This document shows positions 40,596 to 50,952 of a DNA stretch of 64,000 bases, in pieces; within the stretch, counting starts at the first letter, position 1, and the number at the start of each line of letters is the position of its first letter. Position numbers and translations under genes: made by a program. The notes below the pieces were generated by a model. The model saw only the letters and a list, made by a program, of their open reading frames with translations. It did no database searches and was not told where the DNA came from. The stretch comes from Trinickia caryophylli (GTDB taxonomy: Bacteria; Pseudomonadota; Gammaproteobacteria; Burkholderiales; Burkholderiaceae). Where the stretch lies: NCBI RefSeq assembly GCF_034424545.1, contig NZ_CP139970.1, forward strand, positions 1,612,001-1,676,000, read 5' to 3'.

Positions 40596-41978
40596 TTAAT
40601 GGGGCTTGAACCGCACACGCTCCGGCGGCTCCTTGAACGTGCCGAGCCGGGTCCAGAACGGCATGCCGAGGAAAAAACCAAAGTAAATCAGCGTGCACAC
40701 CTGCGCGATCAGCGTCGCGGTGGGCGACGGCGGCCGCGTACCCAGGAACGCGAGCGTGAGGAACGTCAGCACGAACACCCCGTAAAACACCTTGTGAAAC
40801 AGCGGGCGGTAGCGGATCGACTTCACAGGGCTGCGGTCGAGCCAGGGCAGGAAGGCAAGCGAAATCACCGCGGCGCCCATGACCACCACGCCCCAGAACT
40901 TCGATTGCGTCAGGAGCATCGCCACGATCACGAGGACGGCGAGCACCGGCAGGCCGATGCGCCACTTTCCGCGCGCCCGCACGAGCGCCAGCAGGCCAAG
41001 CAGACCGATCACGATCATCAGCGTGAGCTTGAACGGGTCCGTCGTCGCACGAAGCATCGCGTAGAAGGCCGTGAAGTACCAGACCGGAGCGATTTCGGGC
41101 GGAGTCTGCAGCGGGTTCGCAGAGATGAAGTTGTTCTGCTCCAGGAAGTACCCGCCCATCTCCGGCGCGAAGAAAATGATCGCGGCGAACACCATCAGGA
41201 ACACGCACACGCCGAGGAAGTCGTGCACGGAGTAGTACGGATGGAACGGAATGCCGTCGAGCGGCCGTCCATCCGGTCCCTTTTTCGCCTTGATCTCGAT
41301 GCCGTCGGGATTGTTCGAGCCGACTTCGTGGAGCGCGACGATGTGCACGAACACAAGCCCGATCAGCACGAGCGGAATCGCAATCACGTGGAACGCGAAG
41401 AAGCGGTTCAGCGTCACATCGGAGACGACGTAGTCGCCCCGGATCCAGAGCGACAGGTCCGGGCCGACGAACGGGATCGCCGAGAAGAGATTCACGATCA
41501 CCTGCGCGCCCCAGTACGACATCTGGCCCCACGGCAGCAGGTAGCCGAAGAAGGCTTCGGCCATCAGGCACAGGAAGATCGCGCAGCCGAAGATCCAGAC
41601 GAGTTCCCGCGGCTTACGGTACGAGCCGTACAACAGCCCCCGGAACATGTGCAGATAGACCACCACGAAGAACATCGACGCGCCCGTGGAGTGCATATAG
41701 CGGATCAGCCAGCCCCACGGCACCTCGCGCATGATGTACTCGACCGACGCGAATGCGAGCACCGCGTCGGGTTTGTAGTTCATCGTCAGGAAAATGCCCG
41801 TCACGATCTGATTGACGAGCACGAGCAACGCCAGCGAGCCGAAGAAGTACCAGAAGTTGAAGTTCTTCGGCGCGTAATACTCGGACAGGTGCGCTTTCCA
41901 CGTCGACGTCATCGGGAACCGCCGGTCGATCCAGCCGGCCAGGCCCGTCGTCTCGATCTCTTTTTCCGTCGTCGCCAT
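40596..41978 (-). CDS. petB: cytochrome b of the bc1 complex
   Basis: A 460-residue integral membrane subunit with the quinone sites and two haems b. Haem-ligand helices are visible around RYMHSTGASMFFVVVYLHMF and ALNRFFAFHVIAIPLVLIG-like sequence (NRFFAFHVIAIPLVL), and the Qo-site motif PEIAPVWYFTAFYAML (a variant of PEWY-type) is present. Starts directly after the petA stop. Confidence 0.95.
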   Translation of the reverse strand: MATTEKEIETTGLAGWIDRRFPMTSTWKAHLSEYYAPKNFNFWYFFGSLALLVLVNQIVTGIFLTMNYKPDAVLAFASVEYIMREVPWGWLIRYMHSTGASMFFVVVYLHMFRGLLYGSYRKPRELVWIFGCAIFLCLMAEAFFGYLLPWGQMSYWGAQVIVNLFSAIPFVGPDLSLWIRGDYVVSDVTLNRFFAFHVIAIPLVLIGLVFVHIVALHEVGSNNPDGIEIKAKKGPDGRPLDGIPFHPYYSVHDFLGVCVFLMVFAAIIFFAPEMGGYFLEQNNFISANPLQTPPEIAPVWYFTAFYAMLRATTDPFKLTLMIVIGLLGLLALVRARGKWRIGLPVLAVLVIVAMLLTQSKFWGVVVMGAAVISLAFLPWLDRSPVKSIRYRPLFHKVFYGVFVLTFLTLAFLGTRPPSPTATLIAQVCTLIYFGFFLGMPFWTRLGTFKEPPERVRFKPH

Positions 41979-42599
41979 TTACGCTTCTCCTTGTTCGTCC
42001 TTGCCGATCACGATCGTGGTCGCCGACGTGAACATGTAGCGGGGAACATCCAGGTTCTGCGGTGCAGGCTTGTTCTTGAACACGCGGCCGGCCAGGTCGT
42101 ACGTCGAACCATGGCACGGGCAAAGAAAGCCGCCGGGCCAGTCGTTCGGCAGGCTCGGCTGCGGCCCCGGCGTGAAGCGCGCCGTCGGCGAGCACCCGAG
42201 GTGCGAGCACACGGCCACGACCACCAGAATGTTCTTGTGATCGGTACGCGAGCGGTACTCGTTCTTGCAGTAAGACGGATCCGGCATGGTGAACGGGTTT
42301 TCCGTATGGGGATCGGCCACTTCGTTGTCCGCTTTCGTGACGTCCTTCAGCATGTCGTCACTGCGGTTGATGACCCAGACGGGTTTGCCGCGCCAGGCAA
42401 CCGTCTTCATCTCGCCCGGCTTCAGGTCGCCGATGTCGACCTCGACCGGCGCGCCGGCGGCCTTGGCTTTCTCGGATGGCTCCAAAGAGCTGGCAAACGG
42501 TACGACGGCGGCTACCCCTCCAATGCCGCCTACTACGGATGTCGCGATCAGCCACGTACGGCGGCTGCTGTCGACGCGTTCCTCTTCTTTATCTCGCAT
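41979..42599 (-). CDS. petA: Rieske iron-sulphur subunit of the bc1 complex
   Basis: A 206-residue protein with a Tat-type N-terminal anchor (SSRRTWLIATSVVGG, twin arginines) and the 2Fe-2S motifs CSHLGC and CPCHGS. The tatABC genes about 3-4 kb away on the same strand encode the export route this protein needs. ATG 42599 gives the usual short cytosolic leader MRDKEEE. Confidence 0.95.
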   Translation of the reverse strand: MRDKEEERVDSSRRTWLIATSVVGGIGGVAAVVPFASSLEPSEKAKAAGAPVEVDIGDLKPGEMKTVAWRGKPVWVINRSDDMLKDVTKADNEVADPHTENPFTMPDPSYCKNEYRSRTDHKNILVVVAVCSHLGCSPTARFTPGPQPSLPNDWPGGFLCPCHGSTYDLAGRVFKNKPAPQNLDVPRYMFTSATTIVIGKDEQGEA

Positions 42600-42825
42600 T
42601 ACACGCCCCACTTCTGAGTTGGATTTCCGTCACGCTTTTTGCCACCGCCGCTAGTTTGCGGGAATGGAGTCGGCATTTACAAGAGCCGGCTACCAAAATC
42701 CGTGCGAACCACTTGATCCGTAAGGGTTTTCCCGAAAATCATCACGATTTCGCCACCTTCTTCGATTTCTCTTTAAGCATTTCGTGTATTACCGGGTTAC
42801 TGCACCGCAATGCGAATGGGGTGAA

Positions 42826-43572
42826 TCAGACCGGATTATCGATGTCGATGAAGAGATGCTCGAGGTCGAATCGCTCGGACAGATGGACTCCGAGCGCCTG
42901 CACGCCGTAGCGCTCGGTCGCATGGTGCCCCGCCGCAAGAAACGCAACGCCGCTTTCGGCCGCGATGTGCGTGGTCGGCTCCGACACCTCCCCCGTGAGG
43001 AAAACGTCGGCGCCGGCATCGACGGCAGCCTCGAAGTAGCTCTGTGCGGCGCCCGTGCACCACGCCACGCGGCGCAGTTCGCGCTCGGGATCGCCGAGCA
43101 CGAGCGGCGTGCGGCCGAGCGTTTGCTCGACCTGCGCCGCGAAGTGCGCAAGCGTGATCGGCATCGGCAGCGTGGCCATCCAGCCGAGATCGTCGGCACC
43201 GAAGCGGGCGTCGCCGATCAGACCCATGCGTGCGCCGATCTGCGCGTTGTTGCCGTACTCGGGATGGGCGTCGAGCGGCAGGTGGTAGGCAAAAAGATTC
43301 ATTTCGTTGGCGATAATAAGCTTCAACCGACGATATTTGCGTCCCGTGATCTGCGACATTTCGTTACGCCAGAAGTACCCGTGGTGCACCAGCACCGCAT
43401 CCGCCCCCCATTCCAGGGCAGCCTTGAGGAACGCAAGTGACGCCGTGACGCCTGTCGCGATCTTGTCGATGCGCCGGCGGCCCTCGACTTGCAGCCCATT
43501 AGGGCAGTAGTCCTTGAAGCGTGCCGTATCGAGGGTGTCGTTCAAGTACAATTCAAGTTCGATCCGATCCAT
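42826..43572 (-). CDS. NIF3-like dinuclear metal-centre protein
   Basis: A 248-residue protein of the NIF3/YbgI family, which forms hexameric toroids with two metal ions per subunit. Metal ligands are visible in [24 protein letters not shown] and the C-terminal [12 protein letters not shown]. The precise substrate of the family is not settled; it has been linked to GTP cyclohydrolase-like chemistry. It is divergent from the HtrA gene with only 19 bp between the two start codons. Confidence 0.92.
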   Translation of the reverse strand: MDRIELELYLNDTLDTARFKDYCPNGLQVEGRRRIDKIATGVTASLAFLKAALEWGADAVLVHHGYFWRNEMSQITGRKYRRLKLIIANEMNLFAYHLPLDAHPEYGNNAQIGARMGLIGDARFGADDLGWMATLPMPITLAHFAAQVEQTLGRTPLVLGDPERELRRVAWCTGAAQSYFEAAVDAGADVFLTGEVSEPTTHIAAESGVAFLAAGHHATERYGVQALGVHLSERFDLEHLFIDIDNPV

Positions 43573-43591
43573 AGAAACCTCGATTCTTCAA

Positions 43592-44803
43592 ATGCTTAGA
43601 CGCTTTTGGCTGTTTTTTGCCCAAGCGGTGACGGTGCTGCTGGCACTGATGTTCATCGTGGTAACGCTCAAGCCCCAGTGGCTGCAGCGCCAGGGGCAAT
43701 TCGGCAAGCAGCTCGCCTCACCGATCGTCGCCCTGCGTGAGGTCGCGCCGGGTACGGGTGCCGCCCCGATGGTCGCCTCCTATGCCGACGCGGCCCAGCG
43801 CGCCATGCCGGCGGTCGTCAATGTGTTCTCGGGCAAAGGTGGATCCGTGCCGCCGAATCCGCAAGCCAACGATCCGTTGTTCCGGTACTTCTTCGGCAAT
43901 CCGAAGGGTGGCCGCGATCAGCAGCCGGACGATTCGGCCACGAACCTCGGTTCGGGCGTCATCGTCAGCTCGGAAGGGTACATTCTAACGAACCAGCATG
44001 TCGTGGACGGGGCCGATCAGATCGAGGTGGCACTGGCCGATGGCCGCAGGACGACCGCGAAGGTCGTCGGCGTGGACCCGGAAACGGACCTCGCCGTGCT
44101 CAAGATCAACGTGACGAACCTGCCGACCATCACGCTCGGGCGCGTCGACGAAGCACGCGTCGGCGACGTCGTGCTCGCGATCGGCAACCCGTTCGGCGTC
44201 GGGCAAACTGTGACGATGGGCATCGTCAGCGCGCTCGGCCGCAACCATCTCGGCATCAACACGTTCGAGAATTTCATTCAGACCGACGCACCGATCAATC
44301 CCGGCAATTCGGGCGGCGCGCTCGTGGATGCCCACGGCAATCTGCTCGGCATCAACACGGCCATCTATTCGCGTTCGGGCGGCTCGCTCGGTATCGGCTT
44401 CGCGATCCCCGTCTCCACGGCCAAGAGCGTGCTGGAGAGCATCATTACGACCGGCACTGTCACGCGCGGGTGGATCGGCGTCGAACCGCAGGACGTCACG
44501 CCGGCCATCGCAGAGTCGTTCGGCCTCGAACAAAAGGGCACGATCGTTGCGGGCGTGCTGCAAGGCGGGCCGGCGGACAAAGCTGGAATCAAGCCCGGCG
44601 ACGTCCTGCTCGACGTCAACGGCCAGGAAATCACCGATACCACGCGGCTTCTGAACGTTATTGCGCAGATCAAGCCTGGCACCGATGCCAAGATCCGGCT
44701 GATGCGCAAGAGCAAGGAAATGGAAGTCGATGTGCTGATCGGCAAGCGCCCGCCACCGCCGAAACAGGCGGCGGAAGACAGTGACCAGCAGCAAGACGAG
44801 TAA
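43592..44803 (+). CDS. HtrA/DegS-type periplasmic serine protease
   Basis: A 403-residue protease with an N-terminal membrane anchor (FWLFFAQAVTVLLALMFIVV). The catalytic triad is visible: His136 in TNQHVV, Asp166 in ETDLAVL, Ser240 in NPGNSGGAL. A single PDZ domain (about 285-385, GWIGVEPQDV to DVLIGKRP) follows. One PDZ plus an anchor is the DegS layout, so it may be an envelope-stress sensor protease, though annotations as a Do-family protease are common. The C-terminus is a Lys/Gln/Glu-rich tail. Confidence 0.92.
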   Translation: MLRRFWLFFAQAVTVLLALMFIVVTLKPQWLQRQGQFGKQLASPIVALREVAPGTGAAPMVASYADAAQRAMPAVVNVFSGKGGSVPPNPQANDPLFRYFFGNPKGGRDQQPDDSATNLGSGVIVSSEGYILTNQHVVDGADQIEVALADGRRTTAKVVGVDPETDLAVLKINVTNLPTITLGRVDEARVGDVVLAIGNPFGVGQTVTMGIVSALGRNHLGINTFENFIQTDAPINPGNSGGALVDAHGNLLGINTAIYSRSGGSLGIGFAIPVSTAKSVLESIITTGTVTRGWIGVEPQDVTPAIAESFGLEQKGTIVAGVLQGGPADKAGIKPGDVLLDVNGQEITDTTRLLNVIAQIKPGTDAKIRLMRKSKEMEVDVLIGKRPPPPKQAAEDSDQQQDE

Positions 44804-44949
44804 GGGCGGCGGCCCCTAAGGCCCCTAAGGCAACTAGGGCAACTAAGGCAAGCCGCGGCGACGCCGGGCGGCACGCTCGAGGAGCGAGCGCGCAACCGAC
44901 CGCGCCAACCGACCACCCAATCGACCGCCCGGATGCGCCGGCGCGCGAC

Positions 44950-45735
44950 TCAGCTTGCGGCGCTCTCTCCATCCGCGACCGGCGCGTCCTTGCCGACCAG
45001 AATGCGCGCCGCGATGATGCCGAGTTCGTAGAGCACGATCAGCGGCACGGCGAGAATCAGCTGCGAAAAGACATCGGGCGGCGTCACCACGGCCGCGATG
45101 ACGAACGCTCCGACCGCCACATAAGGGCGGATCTCCTTGAGCTTCTTGATCGTCAGGATGCCCATGCGCACGAGCAGCACGACGACGATCGGCACCTCGA
45201 ATGTCACGCCGAACGCCAGAAACATCGTCAGCACGAAGCTCAGGTAGTTGTCGATATCGGTCGTCATCTCCGCGCCGAGCGGCGCGTTGTAATGCGCCAT
45301 GACGCGAAACAGCGTGGGGAACACGACGAAGTAGGCGAACGCCATGCCGCACAGAAATAGCAGGTAGCTGCTGCCGACGAGCGGCGTCACGAGCCGCTTC
45401 TCGTGCTGGTAGAGCCCGGGCGCCACGAAGGCCCAGATCTGGTAAAGCACGAACGGCAACGCGATCACCAACGCCACGATCATCGTGACTTTCATCGGCA
45501 CGAAAAACGAGCCCGTCACGTCGGTAACGATCATCTTGCCGCCGGCCGGCAGATTCTGCATCAACGGGCGAGCGAGCAGCCGGAAGATGTCGGGCGCCCA
45601 GTAGACGAGCGACGCGAACACGACGATCACCGAAATCCCGGCACGGATGATCCGGTCGCGCAACTCCACGAGATGCGAGATGAACGTCTCTTCTTTGCCT
45701 TCGTCGCGGTTCTGGTTTTGATTGGGGTCGCTCAC
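44950..45735 (-). CDS. tatC: twin-arginine translocase subunit TatC
   Basis: A 261-residue six-helix membrane protein; ETFISHLVELRDRIIRAG is the signal-peptide-binding N-terminus, and PFVLYQIWAFVAPGLYQHEK and FGVTFEVPIVVVLLVRMG are family signatures. It is the receptor for folded Tat substrates such as PetA encoded nearby. Last gene of the tatABC group. Confidence 0.96.
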   Translation of the reverse strand: MSDPNQNQNRDEGKEETFISHLVELRDRIIRAGISVIVVFASLVYWAPDIFRLLARPLMQNLPAGGKMIVTDVTGSFFVPMKVTMIVALVIALPFVLYQIWAFVAPGLYQHEKRLVTPLVGSSYLLFLCGMAFAYFVVFPTLFRVMAHYNAPLGAEMTTDIDNYLSFVLTMFLAFGVTFEVPIVVVLLVRMGILTIKKLKEIRPYVAVGAFVIAAVVTPPDVFSQLILAVPLIVLYELGIIAARILVGKDAPVADGESAAS

Positions 45736-45813
45736 GCCGGCCCTCGTTCGAAAATCGACAACGGCCGCGTTCGCGGCCGAATCATGGAGTCAGTCAACGG
45801 AAACGCCCACGGC

Positions 45814-46368
45814 TCAGAGAAAGCGCCGCGGCTTGCGCAGGCTCATGGGCGTATGGCGGGCCACCCGCGCCGCCCCCGATTGCACCTGGGTACGCCGCCC
45901 CGTGGCTCGCTTATACCAGACGGGCGTGGTGAGCCGCTTCGCACGCCAGTTGCGGCGCTTGGCGGGCGATGCAGCTCCGCCCGACAGCCACGAGCGGGAG
46001 CCCGCACCACCCGAAAAATCGTCCGTGCCGCCCCCGGTGCCATCGTCCGCCGCACCGCCGGCAATGCTCGGCGAAACGCGCGTGCCGGCCTGCCAGGCCT
46101 CGTTGAGTTCCGCTTCCTGCCGGCGCACGCCGTCGTGGATCGAATTCTCGACGTTGCGCGCCGCGGATTCGAAATCGGTCTTCATGCGGCGAAGCTCTTC
46201 GAGCTCGATTTCCCGCGTGACTTCGGCTTTGACGTCGTTGATATAGCGCTGCGCGCGCCCGAAGAGCGCGCCGGCCGTGCGCGCGACGCGCGGCAGCCGT
46301 TCAGGGCCGAGCACGACCAGCGCAACCACGCCGATCAGCGCCATCTTGGTAAGACCGAGGTCGAGCAT
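45814..46368 (-). CDS. tatB: twin-arginine translocase subunit TatB
   Basis: A 184-residue protein with the short N-terminal helix MLDLGLTKMALIGVVALVVL, the GPERLP hinge and a long amphipathic/charged helix. The C-terminal third is Gly/Ser/Arg-rich and longer than in E. coli. It works with TatC as substrate receptor. Confidence 0.94.
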   Translation of the reverse strand: MLDLGLTKMALIGVVALVVLGPERLPRVARTAGALFGRAQRYINDVKAEVTREIELEELRRMKTDFESAARNVENSIHDGVRRQEAELNEAWQAGTRVSPSIAGGAADDGTGGGTDDFSGGAGSRSWLSGGAASPAKRRNWRAKRLTTPVWYKRATGRRTQVQSGAARVARHTPMSLRKPRRFL

Positions 46369-46414
46369 GGGCGTCGTTCGTCAAATACGTCGGAGGCGAA
46401 AAAGCACGCGCCGA

Positions 46415-46657
46415 TCAGCGGAAGTCGCTCGAACGCACTTTTTCCTTGGCGTCGACGTCGACGGTGCCTGCCGGCAGTTCACGCCGCTGCTCGGCCGCGC
46501 CCGGCTGCGCGGACGTCTCGCTCTCTTTCATTCCTTCCTTGAATCCCTTCACGGCCCCTCCGAGATCACTGCCGATATTGCGCAGCTTCTTCGTGCCGAA
46601 GACGAGCGCGACGATCAACAGGACGATCAGCCAGTGCCAAATGCTCAACGAACCCAT
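46415..46657 (-). CDS. tatA: twin-arginine translocase subunit TatA
   Basis: An 80-residue pore-forming subunit: [20 protein letters not shown] helix, [20 protein letters not shown] amphipathic helix, acidic tail. 46 bp before tatB. Confidence 0.95.
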   Translation of the reverse strand: MGSLSIWHWLIVLLIVALVFGTKKLRNIGSDLGGAVKGFKEGMKESETSAQPGAAEQRRELPAGTVDVDAKEKVRSSDFR

Positions 46658-46818
46658 GAAAACTCTCCAATTGCCTGCCGCCTGGATAGCATGCATCGGC
46701 AAGCGATATTGACCTTGCGGCCCGATCGGGGCGTACGCGCCCCGGCTGTGCGGCACCCGGTGCCGGCATGCGCCGCCGGGTGCGGGTGCTCACGCGCCCC
46801 ACCCCCGCTGCGCCGTAC

Positions 46819-47181
46819 TCAGCCCATCCGCTGCCAGGGCCGCGGCCCCGCAAGCAGATGAGCGTGCAGATGGTAGACCTCCTGCCCGCCTCCCGGCCCC
46901 GTGTTGATCACGGTGCGAAAACCTGTTTCGCCACCGGTATAAGCGCAGCCGAGCTGATCGGCCAGACGCGAAACCAGAACCATCATTCTACCAAGCAGCG
47001 GCGCATCGCTTTCGGTGCAATCCGACAGTGTGGCAATGTGCCGGCGCGGAATCACGAGGATGTGCGTTTCGGCCGCAGGCCGGATGTCTTTGAAAGCGAG
47101 GAATTCGTCGTCCTCATGGACCTTCGTACTCGGAATCTCACCTGCGGCGATCTTGCAAAACAGACAGTTTTCGTGGCTCAT
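46819..47181 (-). CDS. HIT-family nucleotide hydrolase (HinT-like)
   Basis: A 120-residue protein; C-terminal HIT motif YHLHAHLLAG (HxHxH) and NCLFCKIAAGEIPSTKV at the N-terminus define the HinT branch, purine nucleoside phosphoramidases. It lies in the his-tat cluster in its usual place. Confidence 0.95.
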   Translation of the reverse strand: MSHENCLFCKIAAGEIPSTKVHEDDEFLAFKDIRPAAETHILVIPRRHIATLSDCTESDAPLLGRMMVLVSRLADQLGCAYTGGETGFRTVINTGPGGGQEVYHLHAHLLAGPRPWQRMG

Positions 47182-47227
47182 GGTCTTCCCGGTTGCATGA
47201 CGTGCGAGCGCTTGCGTGATCCTTCCC

Positions 47228-47623
47228 TCAGAACCATGCCTGCGGCTCGAGCGGCTTATTGTCGTAAAGATACAACCAGCCTTTGACAATACGGTAAAGC
47301 ATCCAGATGGAAACTGCCGCGATCACGATAAAGCCGATCGCGACGAATACGAGCGCGCCGCCCACGAGGTAGCCGAGCACACCGAACCAGAACGTGCGGA
47401 TCTGCCACTGGATGTGCGCCGCGTAGGGCGTACCCTCGGCGTCGGTCCGCTTCAGATAGTCGATGATGATGGCGACGAGCCCGGAGATGCCGCCCGTAAA
47501 CCAGTGCAGCGCATAAAGCGCATAGAGTACGTGCGTGAGCGTGCGCATGCTGCGTTCGCGTTCGCCGTCGGACGGGCGGTCGTACGAAACCGGCTCCCGT
47601 GTGCGCTGCGGGTCTTCGTTCAT
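47228..47623 (-). CDS. DUF4870 membrane protein
   Basis: A 131-residue protein with about three membrane helices (LTHVLYALYALHWFTGGISG, FWFGVLGYLVGGALVFVAIG, FIVIAAVSIWMLYRIV). It matches DUF4870, unknown function, and is conserved between hisE and the HIT gene in Burkholderia. Confidence 0.85.
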   Translation of the reverse strand: MNEDPQRTREPVSYDRPSDGERERSMRTLTHVLYALYALHWFTGGISGLVAIIIDYLKRTDAEGTPYAAHIQWQIRTFWFGVLGYLVGGALVFVAIGFIVIAAVSIWMLYRIVKGWLYLYDNKPLEPQAWF

Positions 47624-47678
47624 GGCTGTCCTCGCTGGATCGTACCGGCTCTATGGGGGTTCCGGCGCGCGTGCGGCG

Positions 47679-48041
47679 TCAGCCGCCTTCGCTTTCGCGC
47701 TCGCGACGCTTTCTGAGCGCCTTTTCCTCGATGCCCGACAAGCCCTCGCGCCGCTCCAGCTCGGCTACGACGTCCGCCGGACTCAGATCGAAGTGCGAGA
47801 GCATGACGAGGCAGTGAAACCAGAGATCCGCCACTTCGCCGACGAGTGCCTGCCGCGCGCCGCCTTGCCGGACGTCTTTCGCGGCCAGTACGACTTCGGT
47901 GGCTTCTTCGCCGATTTTCTTCAGCACGGCGTCGTCGCCGCGGTGAAAGAGCCGCGCGACGTAGGAGCTTTCAGGGTCGCCGCCCTTGCGGCTGTCGATT
48001 ACGGCAGCAAGCCGCAAAAGCGTATCTTCGGTGGAATGCAT
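47679..48041 (-). CDS. hisE: phosphoribosyl-ATP diphosphatase
   Basis: A 120-residue enzyme of histidine synthesis step 2. [33 protein letters not shown] and [11 protein letters not shown] carry the acidic metal-binding residues of the MazG-like fold. Separate from hisI, as usual in beta-proteobacteria. Confidence 0.96.
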   Translation of the reverse strand: MHSTEDTLLRLAAVIDSRKGGDPESSYVARLFHRGDDAVLKKIGEEATEVVLAAKDVRQGGARQALVGEVADLWFHCLVMLSHFDLSPADVVAELERREGLSGIEEKALRKRRERESEGG

Positions 48042-48110
48042 CGGTTCAGTGCGTCGGTGGCGTTCTAACAGCGTGCTAACAGCGTTCGGAGGCGTTCGTT
48101 GCGTCCAGCC

Positions 48111-48518
48111 TCAACGATAGATCTGCTCGGGGTCTTTGAGCACCGGGTCCACGGCCACCCAATCGCCCTCGTCGGCCGTACCCTCGAATTTCTGGAAAAA
48201 ACAGGAGTGCCGTCCGGTATGGCAAGCGATTCCGGACACCTGCTCGACCTTCAGCAGCACGACGTCCTCGTCGCAGTCGAGCCGGACTTCATGCACGCGC
48301 TGCACGTGGCCCGACTCCTCGCCCTTGAACCAAAGACGCTGCCGCGAGCGCGAAAAATAGACAGCCCGCCCCGTCTCGATCGTCTTCGCGAGGGCGTCGC
48401 GGTTCATCCACGCGAACATGAGGACATCGTTGGTCGACACCTCCTGTGCGATCACGGGCACGAGCCCGTTCGCGTCCCACTGGACCTTGTCCAGCCACGG
48501 CTTGTCGGGTGCGCTCAT
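48111..48518 (-). CDS. hisI: phosphoribosyl-AMP cyclohydrolase
   Basis: A 135-residue enzyme of histidine synthesis step 3. [38 protein letters not shown] and the zinc-ligand region [13 protein letters not shown] with [11 protein letters not shown] are present. 25 bp after hisF. Confidence 0.96.
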   Translation of the reverse strand: MSAPDKPWLDKVQWDANGLVPVIAQEVSTNDVLMFAWMNRDALAKTIETGRAVYFSRSRQRLWFKGEESGHVQRVHEVRLDCDEDVVLLKVEQVSGIACHTGRHSCFFQKFEGTADEGDWVAVDPVLKDPEQIYR

Positions 48519-48543
48519 CTCAGTGCCTCAGTCTCACTCAGTC

Positions 48544-49317
48544 TCACAGTCTTACCGAAATGCCCCGGTCGGCCATGAAGCGCTTCGCTTCGCCCACCGT
48601 ATGCTCGCCATAGTGAAAAATGCTCGCGGCCAGGACCGCATCGGCATGGCCCTCGACGATGCCGTCGGCCAGATCGCGCAGCGATCCCACACCGCCCGAG
48701 GCAATCACGGGTACGGGCACGGCGTCGGACACGGCGCGCGTGAGCGCGAGATCGAAGCCGCTTTTCGTGCCGTCCCGGTCCATGCTCGTGAGCAGGATTT
48801 CGCCGGCGCCGTAATCCGCCATCTTGCGCGCCCATTCCACGGCATCGAGCCCCGTGGCCTTGCGGCCGCCATGCGTGAAGACTTCCCAGCGCGGCGCCTC
48901 GCCTTCGGCCGAGGTCCGCTTCGCGTCGATTGCCACCACGATGCACTGCGAACCGTACTTCCGGGCGGCGTCGCGCACGAGTTCGGGGTTCGCGACTGCC
49001 GAGGAATTCATGCTGACCTTGTCGGCGCCCGCGTTGAGCAGGCGCCGCACGTCTTCGACGGCGCGCACGCCGCCGCCCACCGTCAGCGGAATGAAGACCT
49101 GCGAGGCCACGGCCTCGATGATCGGCAGGATCAGATCGCGGCCATCCGAGGTTGCCGTGATATCGAGGAACGTCAGTTCGTCAGCGCCCTGATCGTCATA
49201 ACGGCGGGCGATTTCGACAGGGTCGCCCGCATCGCGCAGTTCGACGAAGTTGACGCCCTTCACGACGCGCCCGGCGGTCACGTCGAGGCAGGGGATGATG
49301 CGTTTTGCTAGAGCCAT
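48544..49317 (-). CDS. hisF: imidazole glycerol phosphate synthase, cyclase subunit
   Basis: A 257-residue TIM barrel: [17 protein letters not shown] (catalytic Asp), [12 protein letters not shown] and [15 protein letters not shown] (second catalytic Asp). Works with HisH, using its ammonia to make imidazole glycerol phosphate and AICAR. Confidence 0.97.
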   Translation of the reverse strand: MALAKRIIPCLDVTAGRVVKGVNFVELRDAGDPVEIARRYDDQGADELTFLDITATSDGRDLILPIIEAVASQVFIPLTVGGGVRAVEDVRRLLNAGADKVSMNSSAVANPELVRDAARKYGSQCIVVAIDAKRTSAEGEAPRWEVFTHGGRKATGLDAVEWARKMADYGAGEILLTSMDRDGTKSGFDLALTRAVSDAVPVPVIASGGVGSLRDLADGIVEGHADAVLAASIFHYGEHTVGEAKRFMADRGISVRL

Positions 49318-49435
49318 GTTGGTGCCAGTACCGCTGATAGGGCCGCTCGCCGGCGGCGAACGGCGTCGAACCGCCTGTGGCGCCGTGAGGCGCCCGCGCG
49401 ACGCGGCGCGCTTGCGGCGGCGGCTGAAAGCGCCG

Positions 49436-50188
49436 TCACGCGTCGTCCGATTCGCGCAACGTGTCGGCCCGTGTTTGCGCTGCGGTGAAATCGAGGTCGC
49501 CCGAGTAGATAGCACGGCCGCAAATGACGCCTTCGATGCCCTCGTCCTCGACCTCGCACAGCGCGTCGATATCGGCGAGGTTGGACAGGCCGCCGCTTGC
49601 GATCACCGGAATCTTCACGGCGCGCGCGAGACGAACCGTCGCCTCGATATTGATGCCCTGCAGCATACCGTCGCGGCCGATATCGGTATAGATGATCGAC
49701 TCGCAGCCGTAATCCTCGAACTTCTGCGCAAGATCGACGACCTCGTGCCCCGTCAGCTTGCTCCAGCCGTCCGTGGCAACCTTGCCGTCCTTCGCATCGA
49801 GGCCGACGATGATGTGCCCGCCGAACGCCGTGCAGGCATCCTGCAGGAAGCCGGGGTTCTTCACGGCCGCCGTGCCGATGATGACGTAAGACAGGCCGTC
49901 GTCGAGATAGCGTTCGATCGTCTCGAGGTCGCGAATGCCACCGCCCAACTGAACGGGTATTTCGCTGCCCACTTCGTCGATGATCGCCCGGATCGCGTCT
50001 TCATTCCTCGGCTTTCCCGCGAACGCGCCGTTCAGATCGACGAGGTGCAGCCGCCGCGCCCCCCGCTCGACCCAATGGCGGGCCATGGCCGCCGGATCCT
50101 CGGAAAAAATCGTCGCCTGGTCCATATCGCCTTGTTTGAGGCGCACACACTGACCGTCCTTGAGGTCGATGGCGGGAATCAGCAGCAT
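49436..50188 (-). CDS. hisA: ProFAR isomerase
   Basis: A 250-residue TIM barrel paralogous to His[16 protein letters not shown] (Asp base), [20 protein letters not shown] and [14 protein letters not shown] (Asp acid). Isomerises the aminoaldose to the aminoketose in histidine synthesis. Confidence 0.97.
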   Translation of the reverse strand: MLLIPAIDLKDGQCVRLKQGDMDQATIFSEDPAAMARHWVERGARRLHLVDLNGAFAGKPRNEDAIRAIIDEVGSEIPVQLGGGIRDLETIERYLDDGLSYVIIGTAAVKNPGFLQDACTAFGGHIIVGLDAKDGKVATDGWSKLTGHEVVDLAQKFEDYGCESIIYTDIGRDGMLQGINIEATVRLARAVKIPVIASGGLSNLADIDALCEVEDEGIEGVICGRAIYSGDLDFTAAQTRADTLRESDDA

Positions 50189-50311
50189 AGCAATCGCGTG
50201 AAATCTGGGAAGGTGGATGACATCGGCAGCGGCCCGCGCGCGGGCCGTCTCGCTAGTTTAGTACAGTCTTTCGGCGCGTCGGCCGCTTGTTGTCCGTCAA
50301 AAGCACGACGC

Positions 50312-50950
50312 TCAGGGGTTCCAGTCGACGAAATTGCGGTAGACGCGCAGGCCGGTGGCCGCGCTTTTCTCGGGGTGAAACTGGGTCGCAAAGATATTGT
50401 CGCGCGCCACGGCCGACGTAAACACCACGCCGTAATCCGTTTCGCCCACTGTATGGGCCGCATTGTCGGGCACTACGTAGTAACTGTGCACGAAATAAAA
50501 AAAACTGCCGTCGGGCACGCCGTCCCAAAGCGCATGGGCTCGCGTCTGCCGCACCCGGTTCCAGCCCATTTGCGGCACCTTGAAGCGCGACCCGTCGTCC
50601 TGCAGCCGGCCCTCGAGCTCGAAGCGCACCACTTTGCCCGGCAACAGCCCGAGGCCCGCGGTATCGCCCTCGGCGCTCCAGTCGAAGAGCATCTGCTCGC
50701 CCACGCACACGCCCATCAGGGGCTTCGCGCGCGAGGCTTCCAGCAATGCATCCTGAAGGCCCGATTCGCGCAGGCAACGCATGCAGTCAGGCATTGCACC
50801 CTGACCCGGCAGCACCACGCGGTCGGCCGAACGGATCGCCTCGGGGCGATCAACGATGGCAACGTCCGCCTCGGGGGCCGCCTGCTTCAGCGCCTGCTGC
50901 ACCGAGCGCAGGTTCCCCATCCCGTAATCCACAATCGCAATCTTCTTCAT
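50312..50950 (-). CDS. hisH: imidazole glycerol phosphate synthase, glutaminase subunit
   Basis: A 212-residue class I glutamine amidotransferase; nucleophile in [14 protein letters not shown], His-Glu of the triad in ATQFHPEKS. Starts two bases after the marC stop. Confidence 0.97.
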   Translation of the reverse strand: MKKIAIVDYGMGNLRSVQQALKQAAPEADVAIVDRPEAIRSADRVVLPGQGAMPDCMRCLRESGLQDALLEASRAKPLMGVCVGEQMLFDWSAEGDTAGLGLLPGKVVRFELEGRLQDDGSRFKVPQMGWNRVRQTRAHALWDGVPDGSFFYFVHSYYVVPDNAAHTVGETDYGVVFTSAVARDNIFATQFHPEKSAATGLRVYRNFVDWNP

Positions 50951-50952
50951 GG

